Assembly: GCA_020744425.1 (NCBI GenBank)
Contig: JAGMUV010000036.1
Span: forward strand, 310,001-374,000
Source of the DNA: Dactylonectria macrodidyma
Lineage: Eukaryota; Ascomycota; Sordariomycetes; Hypocreales; Nectriaceae
Direction: 5' to 3'
Length of the DNA: 64,000 nucleotides
Made by a program: the position numbers and the translations under genes. This document shows positions 38,727-48,391 of the stretch, in pieces; position 1 is the first letter of the stretch, and every line of letters starts with the position of its first letter. The notes below the pieces were generated by a model that saw nothing but the letters and a program-made list of their open reading frames with translations, did no database searches and had not been told where the DNA came from.

Positions 38727-41700
38727 CGGATTTGGCATTGTTGACTAAGAACGTACCGTCTGAAATACACCGGGTGCTCGTCCCGGTGATCGTCGCTGAT
38801 GAATCCTTGAAAAATCGGCACTGCGTACTCGTGAGGTCGCCGGAGCTTCTGAAACCAGCCATGGTGCTCTGGAGAGGGCCCCTCGAGAGATATGTGGTTT
38901 TCGTCCTCGTCCCGGCCGCGGCTACGGACCAGGGTAACCATGGACATGTAGTCATAGAGGCACATATCTTTGAGGACACGGCCTCTGTAGGCGTAAGCAT
39001 CCAAGCACAACAGGGTCCGGCCGCCCTCCCTGAGTTGTACCGTTTCTGGCGGCTCCTCCTCCTCCGCTTCTGCGCCGGCCTGGCGACGGAGGTGTTTCCA
39101 TCTCCGGAATACCGCCCAATACAGTGCGGTCAGGTTTAGGAAGGACCAGTGCGGGACGTTGGTAAAGTCCGTCTGATAGCCGAGCATGTGGTAACATACC
39201 TCCACGGCGGAGAGCTGTCTCTCGGAAAATATCCGATTCGCCACCCTCATCAGAAACTGGCGACTCTGGTTCAGCACAGCAGGTCGCTGGGCGCCCTGGT
39301 CGCCTGTTGCGGATGCGTCATGCCTCGACGCGGCATCTTCGCGAAGCTGTCGGAAGACTTCGGCCGCGTGGGCGATTCGTCTCCACATGGGCGTGTCTAA
39401 CTTCGTGGCATAGTTGGTGATGTAAAATACCATGGCCAGGCCCTTGGTCCTCGTCAGGATCATGGATACATCGTGGTTGTGGCGGAGGCCGACCGCCATC
39501 GCTTTGTTATACCGGTTGACGAGCGGGTGGTTGCGACGGATGGTGAGCAGGTCGTCATCGCTCAGCCCCGTCGCATCAACGATCTTCCAGGGCGCTTTGA
39601 ACCGGCAAGCCGTTCGCCTATACTTGTCTGCGTCATGATTTGCGAGGCCCTTTAGAGAATACTTGATGCAAGTATAGGTGTGGGAATGGACCTGGCAGCA
39701 GTACGCGATGAAGTTGGACTCGGCGTCAAAGGCCGCAGTGAGAGCCTCGGTGTCGTTCATCATCTCCTCGACGGGGTGGATCGGCTTCCGCTCCTGGCGG
39801 AGAGCCTTTCCAGCGTCCTCATCTAAGCATTCGTGAAAGACCGAGTCCATGTAGCGCACCACTCGGGCACGGTACTCTTCTTCTTGAGGGTCGGCGATGT
39901 CGTCGACGAGCGACGGCAGCTCCATGTTGCCGTGTAACCACAGGAGTCCGTGCAAGTGCAGACTGCCACGATCGTTCGTCTCTACCGTTGCATAGTAATG
40001 GCTGACCTTCCCAAAGACCGATTGTTGGTCTGTTCTGACGTACTTTTCGAAGAACAGAGAAATTTCTCTGTGGAAGAAGATGGCCGAGCTGACCGGATCC
40101 ATGGTACTGAGGGCGATCCTGTCGTATCTTCCCCGGAGATCCGCTAAAAGCTCCTTCGCCGTGTGATAATCGTGGAGCCTGTGGATGGAGAGCCTCATCT
40201 TGACCGGGTTGTTGATGTCGTTGGGGTTGATGGTGATCCAAATCGCGGGCGTACCGGCCCAGATGTTAATTGCTTGTATCCTTCTGCGCATGAGCAGCCG
40301 CGTTTCGTTGGAGAGCGGCTGTGCATGGCCAAAGATGGACAACTCACGGAGCAAGAACGTCACGTCTGCGTCCGTCGTCGTTCTTGTTTCTCGCATCTCG
40401 TCCTCGGCTCTTTTCAGCCGGTCCCCCGTCAGTGTTGCGTAAACCCGTTCAACCCTCTCGAAAGAGCCCTTTGTCGTGCGGACCATGCTGATGCGGCGGT
40501 TAGATGAGCGGAGAAGGATGTTGAAGACCAGAAAACAAAAGACGGGATGGGTGGCAAACCGCCCTCCATGCCGCTGCAGCACGTATCTGGCCCAGTAGCT
40601 GAGCGAGTGGTTTGGATGGCGCTCGGCGGCCTCCGGAGCTTGCTGTTGCTCGCGGTCCGACACGTGCAGCGCCTTTGGGCCACCTCTTCCCCAAGGGAAA
40701 AGCTTGGGGAAGGTGCGTGGGAAGAAGTCCTCGTGCAGGCTGTCCGCAAAGTCCGCACCTCGTTCCACCAGGATGAACGGCTGCCCTCCGGTTCCTTGGA
40801 CGTGCATGGCGCAGGGCTCAGCCTCATCGGCACCTCGAGTCCGAGTCGTCTGGATAGCATCGGCTAGGAATGAAAGCTTATCGGCCTCTTCGAAAGCCGC
40901 CGGCCCATCAAGGGGAAACATTCCGGACGACGTCGTCTCAAGAATAACGTCACCATCGCCGTCGGCATCCTCCGGTCCTGGAATGGAGGCACGAGGATCC
41001 CCGGGCAAGGGAAGGTCCTGTTCGTTCGGCAGAGTGCCCTCGCGAAGGCTGGAGTCGTCGCTGGAGTGAGCTTGCGCCGACGCAACAATCTCTTCAATGG
41101 TCGTAAGCCGGTTCTCTTCTAAACCTCGATCGGTATCTGGGACTATGTGGTCTGTCTGCGTCTTCTCGGTAACGGACGGCTCTTCCCGCTGCATGCTGTC
41201 CATGATGAGGATAGGTACATCCGAGCCGTCTGCGTACCGCCAGCCATCTATCTCGCCATAGTCGATCGTGATGTGTTCATAAAGCGGATTGTTTTCCTGG
41301 AGCCACGAAAGCGCAGCCCGGACACGGGACTTACGCACTTGGAGAAGATGGCCCACGTCTGCAGCGCCAGGCTTGCTAGAGCCACTCCAAGAGATGTGGA
41401 TGTTCTCGATGGTCACTAGAAGAGGGTGAGGGAGGACTGTGGCAACGAGGTCCTCGACCTTGTTCGGAAAGACGACGATATGGCCCTTCACATGCTTCCG
41501 GTAGCTGAGCCCCGACGGGGTCTTGTTGTCAACGGTAAACTTTGTGATGTAGCCGAAGGAGGCCTGCAAAGCAATCAGCCTCTCCTCAACGGGAGACAGG
41601 CCGTCGAGCTCTTCGGGATAGCGATGCTCGCATCCGATGTACATGTTGTTGACCGCACAGGTCTTCGGCAGTTTCCCCTTTTTCAAAGCGGCATAGCATT

Positions 41701-42997
41701 CGTGGCAAACCATGGCCTCAGCGTCGTCGCCAGCAGGGAAACAGTCCCTGCACTCCTGGAGCGCTGCGGTGGCCTGTAGCAAGGAGGGCGTCAAGTGCCT
41801 CCTCCATCGGATCTTTATGAGCTCGGAAGGAGGCTGCTTCCTGTAGCAGAAATTGCAGTGCGAGATCGGTAGCGTCCTTTCATCTGTGAATGCCTGGTGG
41901 AAGGATTGTGCAGTCTCTACCTGGAGGGCAAGTGGGACCTCTTTGCACCAAGATCTCGCTACCGATTCCCTCTCCTTGTCGCGGAAACGAGATTCATAGT
42001 ATCGCAGAATGGTCTCGAGGGACTCTCCTTGGAGCAGGGCGGTTTCCTGCGACGGCCTCGGTCTTTTCCGGGGGCGGTCTGGCCTCGTGGGCGGCGGAGT
42101 CAGAAGTCCTTCCGGTTGTGGTTCCCGAAGGCGCTTTCGGGGAGGCGGGGTCTGCGGGGTCTGCGGGATTGCTTGGGGAATCGGGATTTGTGGAGATGTG
42201 GAGATCCGCCCGGGGGTCGCCGGTGGTTGTGTCCGGCGCACCTCTTCCGCTCCTCGACGGTCGAACTCACCGGTCTCCTCTTGTGATCGTAGTCTTGCGG
42301 CTCTTTCCCGGAAACGCTCTTCCGCGTGTTGTTGCGTAATAGCCGCCATTGTGCGCCGGAGTTCATCTTCCGGCACCGTGACGGTATTACGCCGGGCCAC
42401 TGCCTGCGCCCGGCGGCCCCGTTCTTCAGCACGCTGGCGTTTGATATCATCCCATGCACGACCAACCTCGTCAGGCCGAACTCTTATCGGCTCCTTCCGG
42501 GGCTGGGCGGGTTTCTGAGATGCTAGTTGGCTGGCGAGAGTGGAGCGGGACGATTCTTGTCTTCCACGGGCCTGTGTTTCGGCGTGTTGTCGGTCCAGAT
42601 CGTCCAATCTTTGGCGGATCTCGTCAAGCGGGACTCTCACCGGCTCCTCTCGGGGCTTGGCCTCGGTCTGTTGAGATTCTCCTTGTCTTCGTAGGGTGCG
42701 TCCTTTGGCGTGTCGGCGGTCCAGGTCTTCCAACGTACGTCGGACCTCGTCAAGCGGAACTCTGACCGGCTCTTGGCGGGGCTGATGGGTGCTCTGGTAT
42801 GCCAGGGAGCTTGGAAGAATCGAGTGAGGTGGTCCTGACCTTCCTCCGGCTCCGTTTCCAGTGCGTCGGCCATCGAGATCTTCCAGCGTGCGGCGGATTT
42901 CATCGATCGGGACCCTGACCGGCTTTTCGCGGGGCATCGTACAAGCTGTCTCGTCGTAAACATGTGCACTCAAAGCGGGAAGCTGAGGGGCAAACAA
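38705..42997 (-). CDS. Helitron Rep part (HUH nuclease) with N-terminal helix repeats
   Basis: 1,430 residues, the last seven or so contributed by the inserted TIR element. Residues 24-228 contain five repeats (about 24-48, 76-101, 117-142, 168-193, 203-228) of the form EPVRVPxDEIRRTLEDLDRR. Residues 255-320 are Pro/Arg-rich. A Cys segment follows: C381-x2-C384, C416-x2-C419, C431-x2-C434. Then KLPKTCAVNNMYIG and LSPVEERLIALQASFGYITK, typical of large fungal Helitron N-terminal regions. Helitron_like_N lies at about 790-970. The Rep nuclease has HUH motif HLHGLLW (H1014, H1016), a Cys/His stretch (QVHSHTYTCIKY) and the two tyrosines Y1192 and Y1196 in FYITNYATK. Rep nicks one strand and stays bound through Tyr. 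All catalytic residues are present; the frame is intact up to the insertion. Confidence 0.92.
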   Translation of the reverse strand: MFAPQLPALSAHVYDETACTMPREKPVRVPIDEIRRTLEDLDGRRTGNGAGGRSGPPHSILPSSLAYQSTHQPRQEPVRVPLDEVRRTLEDLDRRHAKGRTLRRQGESQQTEAKPREEPVRVPLDEIRQRLDDLDRQHAETQARGRQESSRSTLASQLASQKPAQPRKEPIRVRPDEVGRAWDDIKRQRAEERGRRAQAVARRNTVTVPEDELRRTMAAITQQHAEERFRERAARLRSQEETGEFDRRGAEEVRRTQPPATPGRISTSPQIPIPQAIPQTPQTPPPRKRLREPQPEGLLTPPPTRPDRPRKRPRPSQETALLQGESLETILRYYESRFRDKERESVARSWCKEVPLALQVETAQSFHQAFTDERTLPISHCNFCYRKQPPSELIKIRWRRHLTPSLLQATAALQECRDCFPAGDDAEAMVCHECYAALKKGKLPKTCAVNNMYIGCEHRYPEELDGLSPVEERLIALQASFGYITKFTVDNKTPSGLSYRKHVKGHIVVFPNKVEDLVATVLPHPLLVTIENIHISWSGSSKPGAADVGHLLQVRKSRVRAALSWLQENNPLYEHITIDYGEIDGWRYADGSDVPILIMDSMQREEPSVTEKTQTDHIVPDTDRGLEENRLTTIEEIVASAQAHSSDDSSLREGTLPNEQDLPLPGDPRASIPGPEDADGDGDVILETTSSGMFPLDGPAAFEEADKLSFLADAIQTTRTRGADEAEPCAMHVQGTGGQPFILVERGADFADSLHEDFFPRTFPKLFPWGRGGPKALHVSDREQQQAPEAAERHPNHSLSYWARYVLQRHGGRFATHPVFCFLVFNILLRSSNRRISMVRTTKGSFERVERVYATLTGDRLKRAEDEMRETRTTTDADVTFLLRELSIFGHAQPLSNETRLLMRRRIQAINIWAGTPAIWITINPNDINNPVKMRLSIHRLHDYHTAKELLADLRGRYDRIALSTMDPVSSAIFFHREISLFFEKYVRTDQQSVFGKVSHYYATVETNDRGSLHLHGLLWLHGNMELPSLVDDIADPQEEEYRARVVRYMDSVFHECLDEDAGKALRQERKPIHPVEEMMNDTEALTAAFDAESNFIAYCCQVHSHTYTCIKYSLKGLANHDADKYRRTACRFKAPWKIVDATGLSDDDLLTIRRNHPLVNRYNKAMAVGLRHNHDVSMILTRTKGLAMVFYITNYATKLDTPMWRRIAHAAEVFRQLREDAASRHDASATGDQGAQRPAVLNQSRQFLMRVANRIFSERQLSAVEVCYHMLGYQTDFTNVPHWSFLNLTALYWAVFRRWKHLRRQAGAEAEEEEPPETVQLREGGRTLLCLDAYAYRGRVLKDMCLYDYMSMVTLVRSRGRDEDENHISLEGPSPEHHGWFQKLRRPHEYAVPIFQGFISDDHRDEHPVYFRRYVLSQQCQIRAIARPA

Positions 42998-43298
42998 ATG
43001 TGGCCATGCTCGGTATGAAAAGGAGCTGGACGAGGGCCCAGAGAAGATGTTGACACAGGCGACGTCGCTGGTGGCGCGGAATCTCGGCCTGTTTCAGACC
43101 ACATCATCGCGGGGACGGCGACGGTCGCAAGGCAACGTCGGAACCCCGGCCACCCTGTTTGTGATGAGCCAGATGAGAAGAGTGAGGGACGCAGGTCAAT
43201 AGCAGTAGAATAGAAGGTTGGGGGTGGTGATGTTATCAGATTAATCTCTGAGCCCTATAACTCTAGTTGTTGCTTGCCCCATTTACACCCTCTCTGGC
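42998..43298. other. Helitron copy 2 upstream region
   Basis: Likely 5' untranslated or promoter region of the Rep gene. It holds the first copy (43088-43120) of a 33-bp direct repeat. No coding frame is supported. Confidence 0.4.
43088..43120 (+). repeat. 33-bp direct repeat, copy 1
   Basis: CCTGTTTCAGACCACATCAT followed by CGCGGGGACGGCG. It recurs with one mismatch at 43639-43671, on the other side of a solo LTR. The surrounding 60-70 bp are also similar but more diverged, so this is part of a longer old duplication. Confidence 0.85.
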
Positions 43299-43605
43299 TG
43301 TTGCATCTAGGAGATGGAAGTGATCATGTGTGTGAGAAGCTCTTGCTATTCTTCCTATCTAATGAGGGTCTTTGGGTCAGTCTTATAGACGAAGAGACTG
43401 ATGATGACCTCGGACAGCCAAGGCGGTCCGGATGCTACGGACTATTTGACTTTATCTAGCTATCCTCCTGATCATAGGAAAAGCTAGGCTTGTGACGAAG
43501 CTGATGACGAGGCCAGTGACGAGGAAAGTGGCTGTGGAACCTTATGATGAAGGGCAGAAAGCTTGACTGTTATAGCTGCAAAATCTGATATCCCGATATG
43601 TGACA
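43299..43605. mobile_element. Solo LTR with CTGGC target duplication
   Basis: 307 bp from TGTTGCATCTAGG to ATATGTGACA (TG...CA). It is flanked on both sides by CTGGC (43294-43298 and 43606-43610). A close relative of 299 bp lies at 53202-53500 with its own 5-bp duplication. The lone LTR with matched duplication is what intra-element LTR recombination leaves behind. The in-LTR frame (ending GCYGLFDFI) is a by-product. Confidence 0.93.
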
Positions 43606-43638
43606 CTGGCGCCAGGCCGACGCCAGAACCCAGGCCGC

Positions 43639-43671
43639 CCTGTTTCAGACCACATCATCACGGGGACGGCG
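43639..43671 (+). repeat. 33-bp direct repeat, copy 2
   Basis: Second copy of the unit at 43088-43120, with A in place of G at the CAT-CRC position. Confidence 0.85.
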
Positions 43672-44934
43672 GCAGTCTCATGGCGACGCCTAGAACCATC
43701 CTAGAACCATGGTAGCCTCTTCGTCATCCAAGGCTAGGCTAGGAGCAGACACTACGTCAGCCGTGGCTCCTCAGATGTGGTTCGTTTCACGAAGGTGGCT
43801 CAGAAAGGGTGGCGCATCAAAAGGGGCTTAGAAGGCTCAGATCGTCGAGCGAACCGGGCGTTGAGGGGTCTGAAGGCGCGGAAGGAAGAACCTTCGTCAC
43901 TAACGTTCCTCAGGCAAAGGCATCCTTTCGTTCCGAAAGGCAAAGGCAAAGTCACTTTTGTATCCCTGCTCTCAACAGTCACGTCCGAGCCGATCAGGGC
44001 ATAAGTTAAGACCCTTGTCACACCTCCTTACTCTGTACTCCGTACGCTACCTCTACTAGCGTGCGCGTTTCGCAGCCGTCGTGACTGCTGTTAGTGTACG
44101 GAGTAGTCCGTATCGCCTAGGACATTGGGGCATGCCCATGAAAACGCGAAGACACGTCCCGTGCGACGCGTCTCCACGGCACGTCGACGGGTCGCACCCG
44201 CGAAATTTCAACAAGACCCACGCCACGCGAAGGATGACACATCCCTCATTTTCTGAGCTGATGTATATTACTAATCGGTACGGAGGTCCATTTCAAAAGT
44301 CATGTCCCACGCTAATGACGCCACACCCTCGTTCCCCTGCTAGCTACTTAGCAGTACAAGCTCTTTAGGGTGTCACTGAGTGTGAAGGCATGCAGCAAAA
44401 CTTCATGCAACTTCTTCACCTTTACAGATAGCTCCGGAGAGGATGGCTGAATCGCGCCGAGCGCATGATCCCCGCCAATCTCTCGGACACGTCTGACTGC
44501 GTCTGTTGCGCGGTCTGCCTGTGTCGACGCAAAGGCTCTGGCAAAATCGCGGTCGGTTCGGCTGTGAGTCGAGCAGTCTCACTCTTGGTGATGAGGAGGT
44601 GCCAATACTGATCTGCGTACCAGGGTGGTTCGAAACTCCCAGTTCAAGGCGTCGCTTGACTTTACTAAGGAGGCTTCTTCGACTCTTGGCCTTGTTACGC
44701 AATCAGGTCCTACATGCTTGTCTTTAATTCTTCTAGAAACTCTAGTGGATTATAATCAGCCCTCTCTTCGGTTTACTTCTAATGAGCTATAGACTAACTC
44801 TATTAGCATATTGTTAGAAATAGTAGTAATCTTGCTATAGAAAAACTTTTCTATCCTATGCTATTCTTTAATAGATAAAAATCGCTTTCCTCCTTCTCCG
44901 CCGTATTCTCTGGTCACGTTCTTTCGTCGGTCAG
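43672..44934. other. No recognisable gene; palindromic motifs
   Basis: Contains CCTTTCGTTCCGAAAGG at about 43925, shared with 35297. An inverted pair TACTCCGTAC / GTACGGAGTA lies at about 44036 and 44096; this 9-10 bp motif is common at ends of fungal DNA transposons. The segment 44730-44890 is AT-rich and may be decayed repeat. The minus-strand 99-residue frame at 44403-44702 is unsupported. Confidence 0.4.
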
Positions 44935-45415
44935 GATCGGCGAAACACACGAGATCCTCTACGGCAAGTCTCGTAGCGAGCTGCCCGACATTACGCACTT
45001 GGCCAAAAATAAGTTCGATTCCAGTTGTCTCGAGTCGAAACGACTAAGCACAAAAGGCCTCACCGAATTTGAGACCCTGGCTAAAGGGGACGATGAATCC
45101 GGCCCCTACGCGCACATATATCGGAAGGCTCCTCATGTCCCACTGCGGTTGCTTATCCCTCTGCCTTCTTTTCTCTCCTCGCCCCCCTTTACCCTCTTTC
45201 ATGTACTCTTCTCTATGCATCGTTACTAATCAACACTCACCCAGGAACGCGACTCTTTCGATGTGTGGGTGCGCGGATACATGGCACTCGACCGACTTGG
45301 GATGCCGATGTACGTAGAGCTATCCTTTTGTCTCGCGGGACAAGGGAACCCTGCGGATGCTCTCCAGCGTTTATTCGCATGGCTCCACGACAACGACGCG
45401 TCGAAAACGCCGTGA
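44890..45415 (+). pseudogene. 5'-truncated spliced gene relic, family unknown
   Basis: A + strand frame open from about 44890 reads GETHEILYGKSRSELPDITH, then CLESKRLSTKGLTEFETLAK and GPYAHIYRKAPH. It is followed by a plausible intron (45137-45244: GT, a branch-like TTACTAATC at about 45224, and CACCCAG). The frame then continues in phase with ERDSFDVWVRGYMALDRLG, MPMYVELSFCLAGQGNPAD and ALQRLFAWLHDND, to a TGA at 45413. Both exons look like real protein, but I do not recognise the family. There is no ATG: upstream is an AT-rich block that may have replaced the 5' end. The donor (GTCCCA) is not canonical, so the exon border is approximate. Confidence 0.45.
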
Positions 45416-45739
45416 TAGGCAGCCCGGATGCCCTATGGTTGCAGCTTAAGAGCTGACCAAGTTACGGAAACGTATGAAGAAAGATGCGACATGCCTACAC
45501 CACTGCTTCTTCATGATGGCGCAGTTACGTGACAGAATGACTACAACGTTGGGCCTGGCTCGAACTGTATAAGTTGGAACCAGGGAATCGTCCATCCCAA
45601 TCTACGGCCGCTTTTCTGCTTGTGTCTGATGTTTCTATTCCTGAAGAGTTCGAGCTACCGCAAATCTTGGGACTATGCCGCGGGATGCAAAGGGTCCGGC
45701 TGGCTAGTGGACGCAAGGTATCGTATTTTGTAAACACCA

Positions 45740-46928
45740 TCATGACAGATTGTCGTTTTTACCACTATAGGCCAACATCTCCTCGCTTCCTCCATCTGAA
45801 ACGCCGCCTCGTCCGCCAAGGTTCCCGCCCCTCGCATCCTCGCTGCCTAGATGGCATTGCTGCACTCCTAGAGAGGTAATCTTGCTTGTAATCTTTCGGT
45901 ATATCGGACCGAGTGTCGCAGAACAGCCCGCTGCGACAGCCAGCCCTTGTTCGACCGTTGACCAAATCACGATCGTGATAGTCTCGTCTCCAACTGGTCA
46001 GCTATTTGTGACAAATGAATTGTAGAGAGACTCACAGAGAAAGTCCGGGTTATTGGCTTTATAGCAGTAGCAGATTCGAATAACTGTAGCAACACTAGCC
46101 CTGAACAAGTTATCAGCTAGACCGACTACAACTGAGAGCGTCATTACATACACACAGGCCAAAGCCATAATGGGTATAAGTAAAATCTTTTTGCGTTTTG
46201 CTAATTGCAGCTTCCAGATGACATATATCGAAAGGAAGGTGAACGCGAAATCGCAGATGATGCCCTGGCCACCGTACACGTAGCTGATTATAATGACGAC
46301 ATTCATGTTCAGGCATCGATCCGCATCTCCATCCCAGAACGCCGATACGGGACGACATTGAAAGAGTGTCAGGAGTGAATATACAACTCCTGATATAGCC
46401 GTGATGGCGATGCCAGCTAGAAAGAAGTTCTTGTGGGACTTTTGTTGCACAATTCTTAGCATAAGGATGCCGATGGAGACCTTGGTAGATGTCATAGTGA
46501 CAGCGTACCAAAGGTAACATAACCACCAGCACTGCTCCTGTTAGAAAAACACGGGTCGAGTATGCATGTTCTTCTCAGACTTACTTGGATGGCACGTCGC
46601 CTGTTTTCATCTGGCAGATCAATGAGGTGTTCACCGGCGCCAAAGTGAATACCGAGGAGTGCACAAGTAACAGAGCAAACAAAGGATAACTGCGAGATTG
46701 GTGACGATTAGCCGGAAGATCGGTAGATAGAGAACATGACTCGATTCATACCAAGCCGAGTAGCATACACCAGTCATCCTTCCCAAAACTGCCCTTGGTA
46801 ATTCGTAAATGGAACCTGAGTACAGCTGGCACGGTGGCTACAGGCAGCAAAGTGCAGCAAACGGCTACTAGGACTGCTGCTCGATTGTCAACAGGTTCCA
46901 TACCTGCCATAGCTGATGGTAGCTCCAT
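45740..46928 (-). CDS. Rhodopsin-like (Pth11-type) fungal integral membrane protein
   Basis: Four exons reconstruct a 343-residue protein: 46928-46752, 46689-46585, 46537-46036 and 45987-45740. All introns are 47-62 bp with GT-AG ends, and the exon sum is divisible by three. Hydrophobic segments fit seven helices: RAAVLVAVCCTLLPVATVPA; CMLLGLVLSFVCSVTCALLG across exons 1-2; CWWLCYLWYAVTMTSTKVSI; FFLAGIAITAISGVVYSLLT; VIIISYVYGGQGIICDFAFT; ILLIPIMALACVYVMTLSVV; and a final one in IVIWSTVEQGLAVAAG. GSFGKDDWCMLLG, LTKISIG-like TSTKVSIGILMLRI, and CRPVSAFWDG are hallmarks of the fungal rhodopsin-domain family (which includes Pth11-like GPCRs). No CFEM domain precedes it. Ligand and role are unknown. 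The C-terminus is cytoplasmic and Gly-rich. Confidence 0.85.
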
Positions 46929-48354
46929 GATGGCGAGGATTTGAAGAAATAAGAAGAAAAACGGGGGAATTGGGACAGTATAATCTCGAGACTGCCTGTG
47001 CTCTTTTGAAAGAACATTGGCCTTCTTATATTCAACAATGAGACTGAATGATGAAGATGAGCTCCTTTGTTACTAGTAAAACACCCTCCCGCATTCCTAC
47101 GATGATCCGTTGGTTTGCACCAGTCCTCGTTGATGTGGAAATTAAGTACGTAGTTGTCTCTAGCGGCCAAGTGGCTGAGGCGCTATCCCCGCTCTAACTT
47201 CCGGAGCATTATCCGTCGACTCCGTCCATACATCAGGAATGTTTGCTTCTCCGTCTATACTAAAAGGAGAAGGAGCTTATCCATTTAGCGTTATAAGGCA
47301 AGCCGTCTATCGACCCTCGGACGTGTTGGTCCGAAGATATTGTTCATACCCTGTCGGATGCTGTTAGCCCGGTCAATTTACGGCGCTACTTACTTAGCGC
47401 ACAAACATCGGAAGGTGTGGGCATCAGTTCCGTGCCACATTTAGCGATACTTCATGCACGGATGTTGATTACGCACGGGGCTGCGGGGGCTAAACCTTAG
47501 TAAATTAGCGGACGGGGGGCTCCCCATAAAAGCAGTATTAGCGATACGATCCTTTCCTCGGATTGGAGGATCGTTCTGTGAAGCGATGTGATATCACCTC
47601 CTCAGTCACTCGCATCTGCCTTTTAGCACGTGTTTACTACAAGTACGGAGGAAGAGCTCAAAAGTCCTTGCCGCGCTAAAATCAAGAAAAAGCAAAACGT
47701 CTCCAAAACTGGGCTAAATACAAGAAGTACTTCAATCCAATCTAGCACTGCTAAACGCTAGCAGGCTACAGCAGATTCTAGTGAGCGACTAACCAGCAAG
47801 CCTCGCCTAAGCCCTCTGAGGTTATAGGCGTGTTAGGCGAAGGCCTTCTGGAGCAGATTGAGTGTGATGTATCCCAAGTAACTAACAGGGATTGCTGGAT
47901 GTGGCGTAATTGTAATTAGCCCACGGCAAGGACTTTTGAGCTCTTCCTCCGTAAAAGGGCGGACAATCGACGGACATGGGCTCGACCAACAGAGTCTGAC
48001 CCACTCGGGATGGCCCTCCTCACCTCCCCGGAGCACCGGAGCACATGAGCTGATGTCGGCTACCGAGCTCCCCCTCGCTTCGTTGGAAAGGTTCATGCCA
48101 TGAATTGGACCAGGACGAGCCTAGTGGGGTGCCAGCTACTGTATGTAGAGTCTACGTAAGACAAAATAACTGAATGCTAGACGAGCCAGTAAGACATTAC
48201 AATGAACCATCCCAAGTTTCTGCACCATCCCGCCCCGAACCCGTATCCGCATTTACCCTCCTCGACCCGTTGAACACGCTTCTGCGCCACCGACGCCGTC
48301 TCCCACATCCGCTCCTCAGACTTGCGTATCCTGATATCATATGCCTTTCGGTAC
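46929..48354. other. No recognisable gene
   Basis: Upstream of the rhodopsin-like gene. A small imperfect inverted repeat, GATCCTTTCCTC / GATTGGAGGATC, lies near 47548-47573. Several short frames have no support. Confidence 0.4.

Positions 48355-48390
<36 letters not shown>
48355..48390 (+). repeat. (GAT)12 microsatellite
   Basis: Twelve perfect GAT units. On the minus strand it would encode poly-His in a short chance frame, which is not claimed as a gene. Confidence 0.98.

Positions 48391-48391
<1 letters not shown>

Larger units (their letters stand above)
35604..42997 (-). mobile_element. Helitron copy 2 (Rep-helicase), interrupted by a TIR element
   Basis: Rolling-circle (Helitron) element read leftward. 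Rep (42997-38705) and Pif1-type helicase (to 35604) lie in order, as in other Helitrons. If the 765-bp insertion at 37962-38726 and one copy of its 8-bp target duplication are removed, the two parts join in one frame of 2,207 codons without a stop, a usual length for autonomous fungal Helitron proteins. True termini (5' TC, 3' hairpin plus CTRR) were not located; the limits given are the coding limits. Confidence 0.9.

Noticed and set aside
43274..43459. 61-residue ORF repeated at 53117-53362
   Set aside because: The shared protein is only the consequence of two copies of the same solo LTR.
44620..44650. tRNA T-arm-like GTGGTTCGAAACTCCC
   Set aside because: No D arm, anticodon arm or acceptor stem pairs around it.
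47160..47205. tRNA-like A box (GGCCAAGTGGCTGAGGCG)
   Set aside because: No matching B box or acceptor stem could be found downstream.
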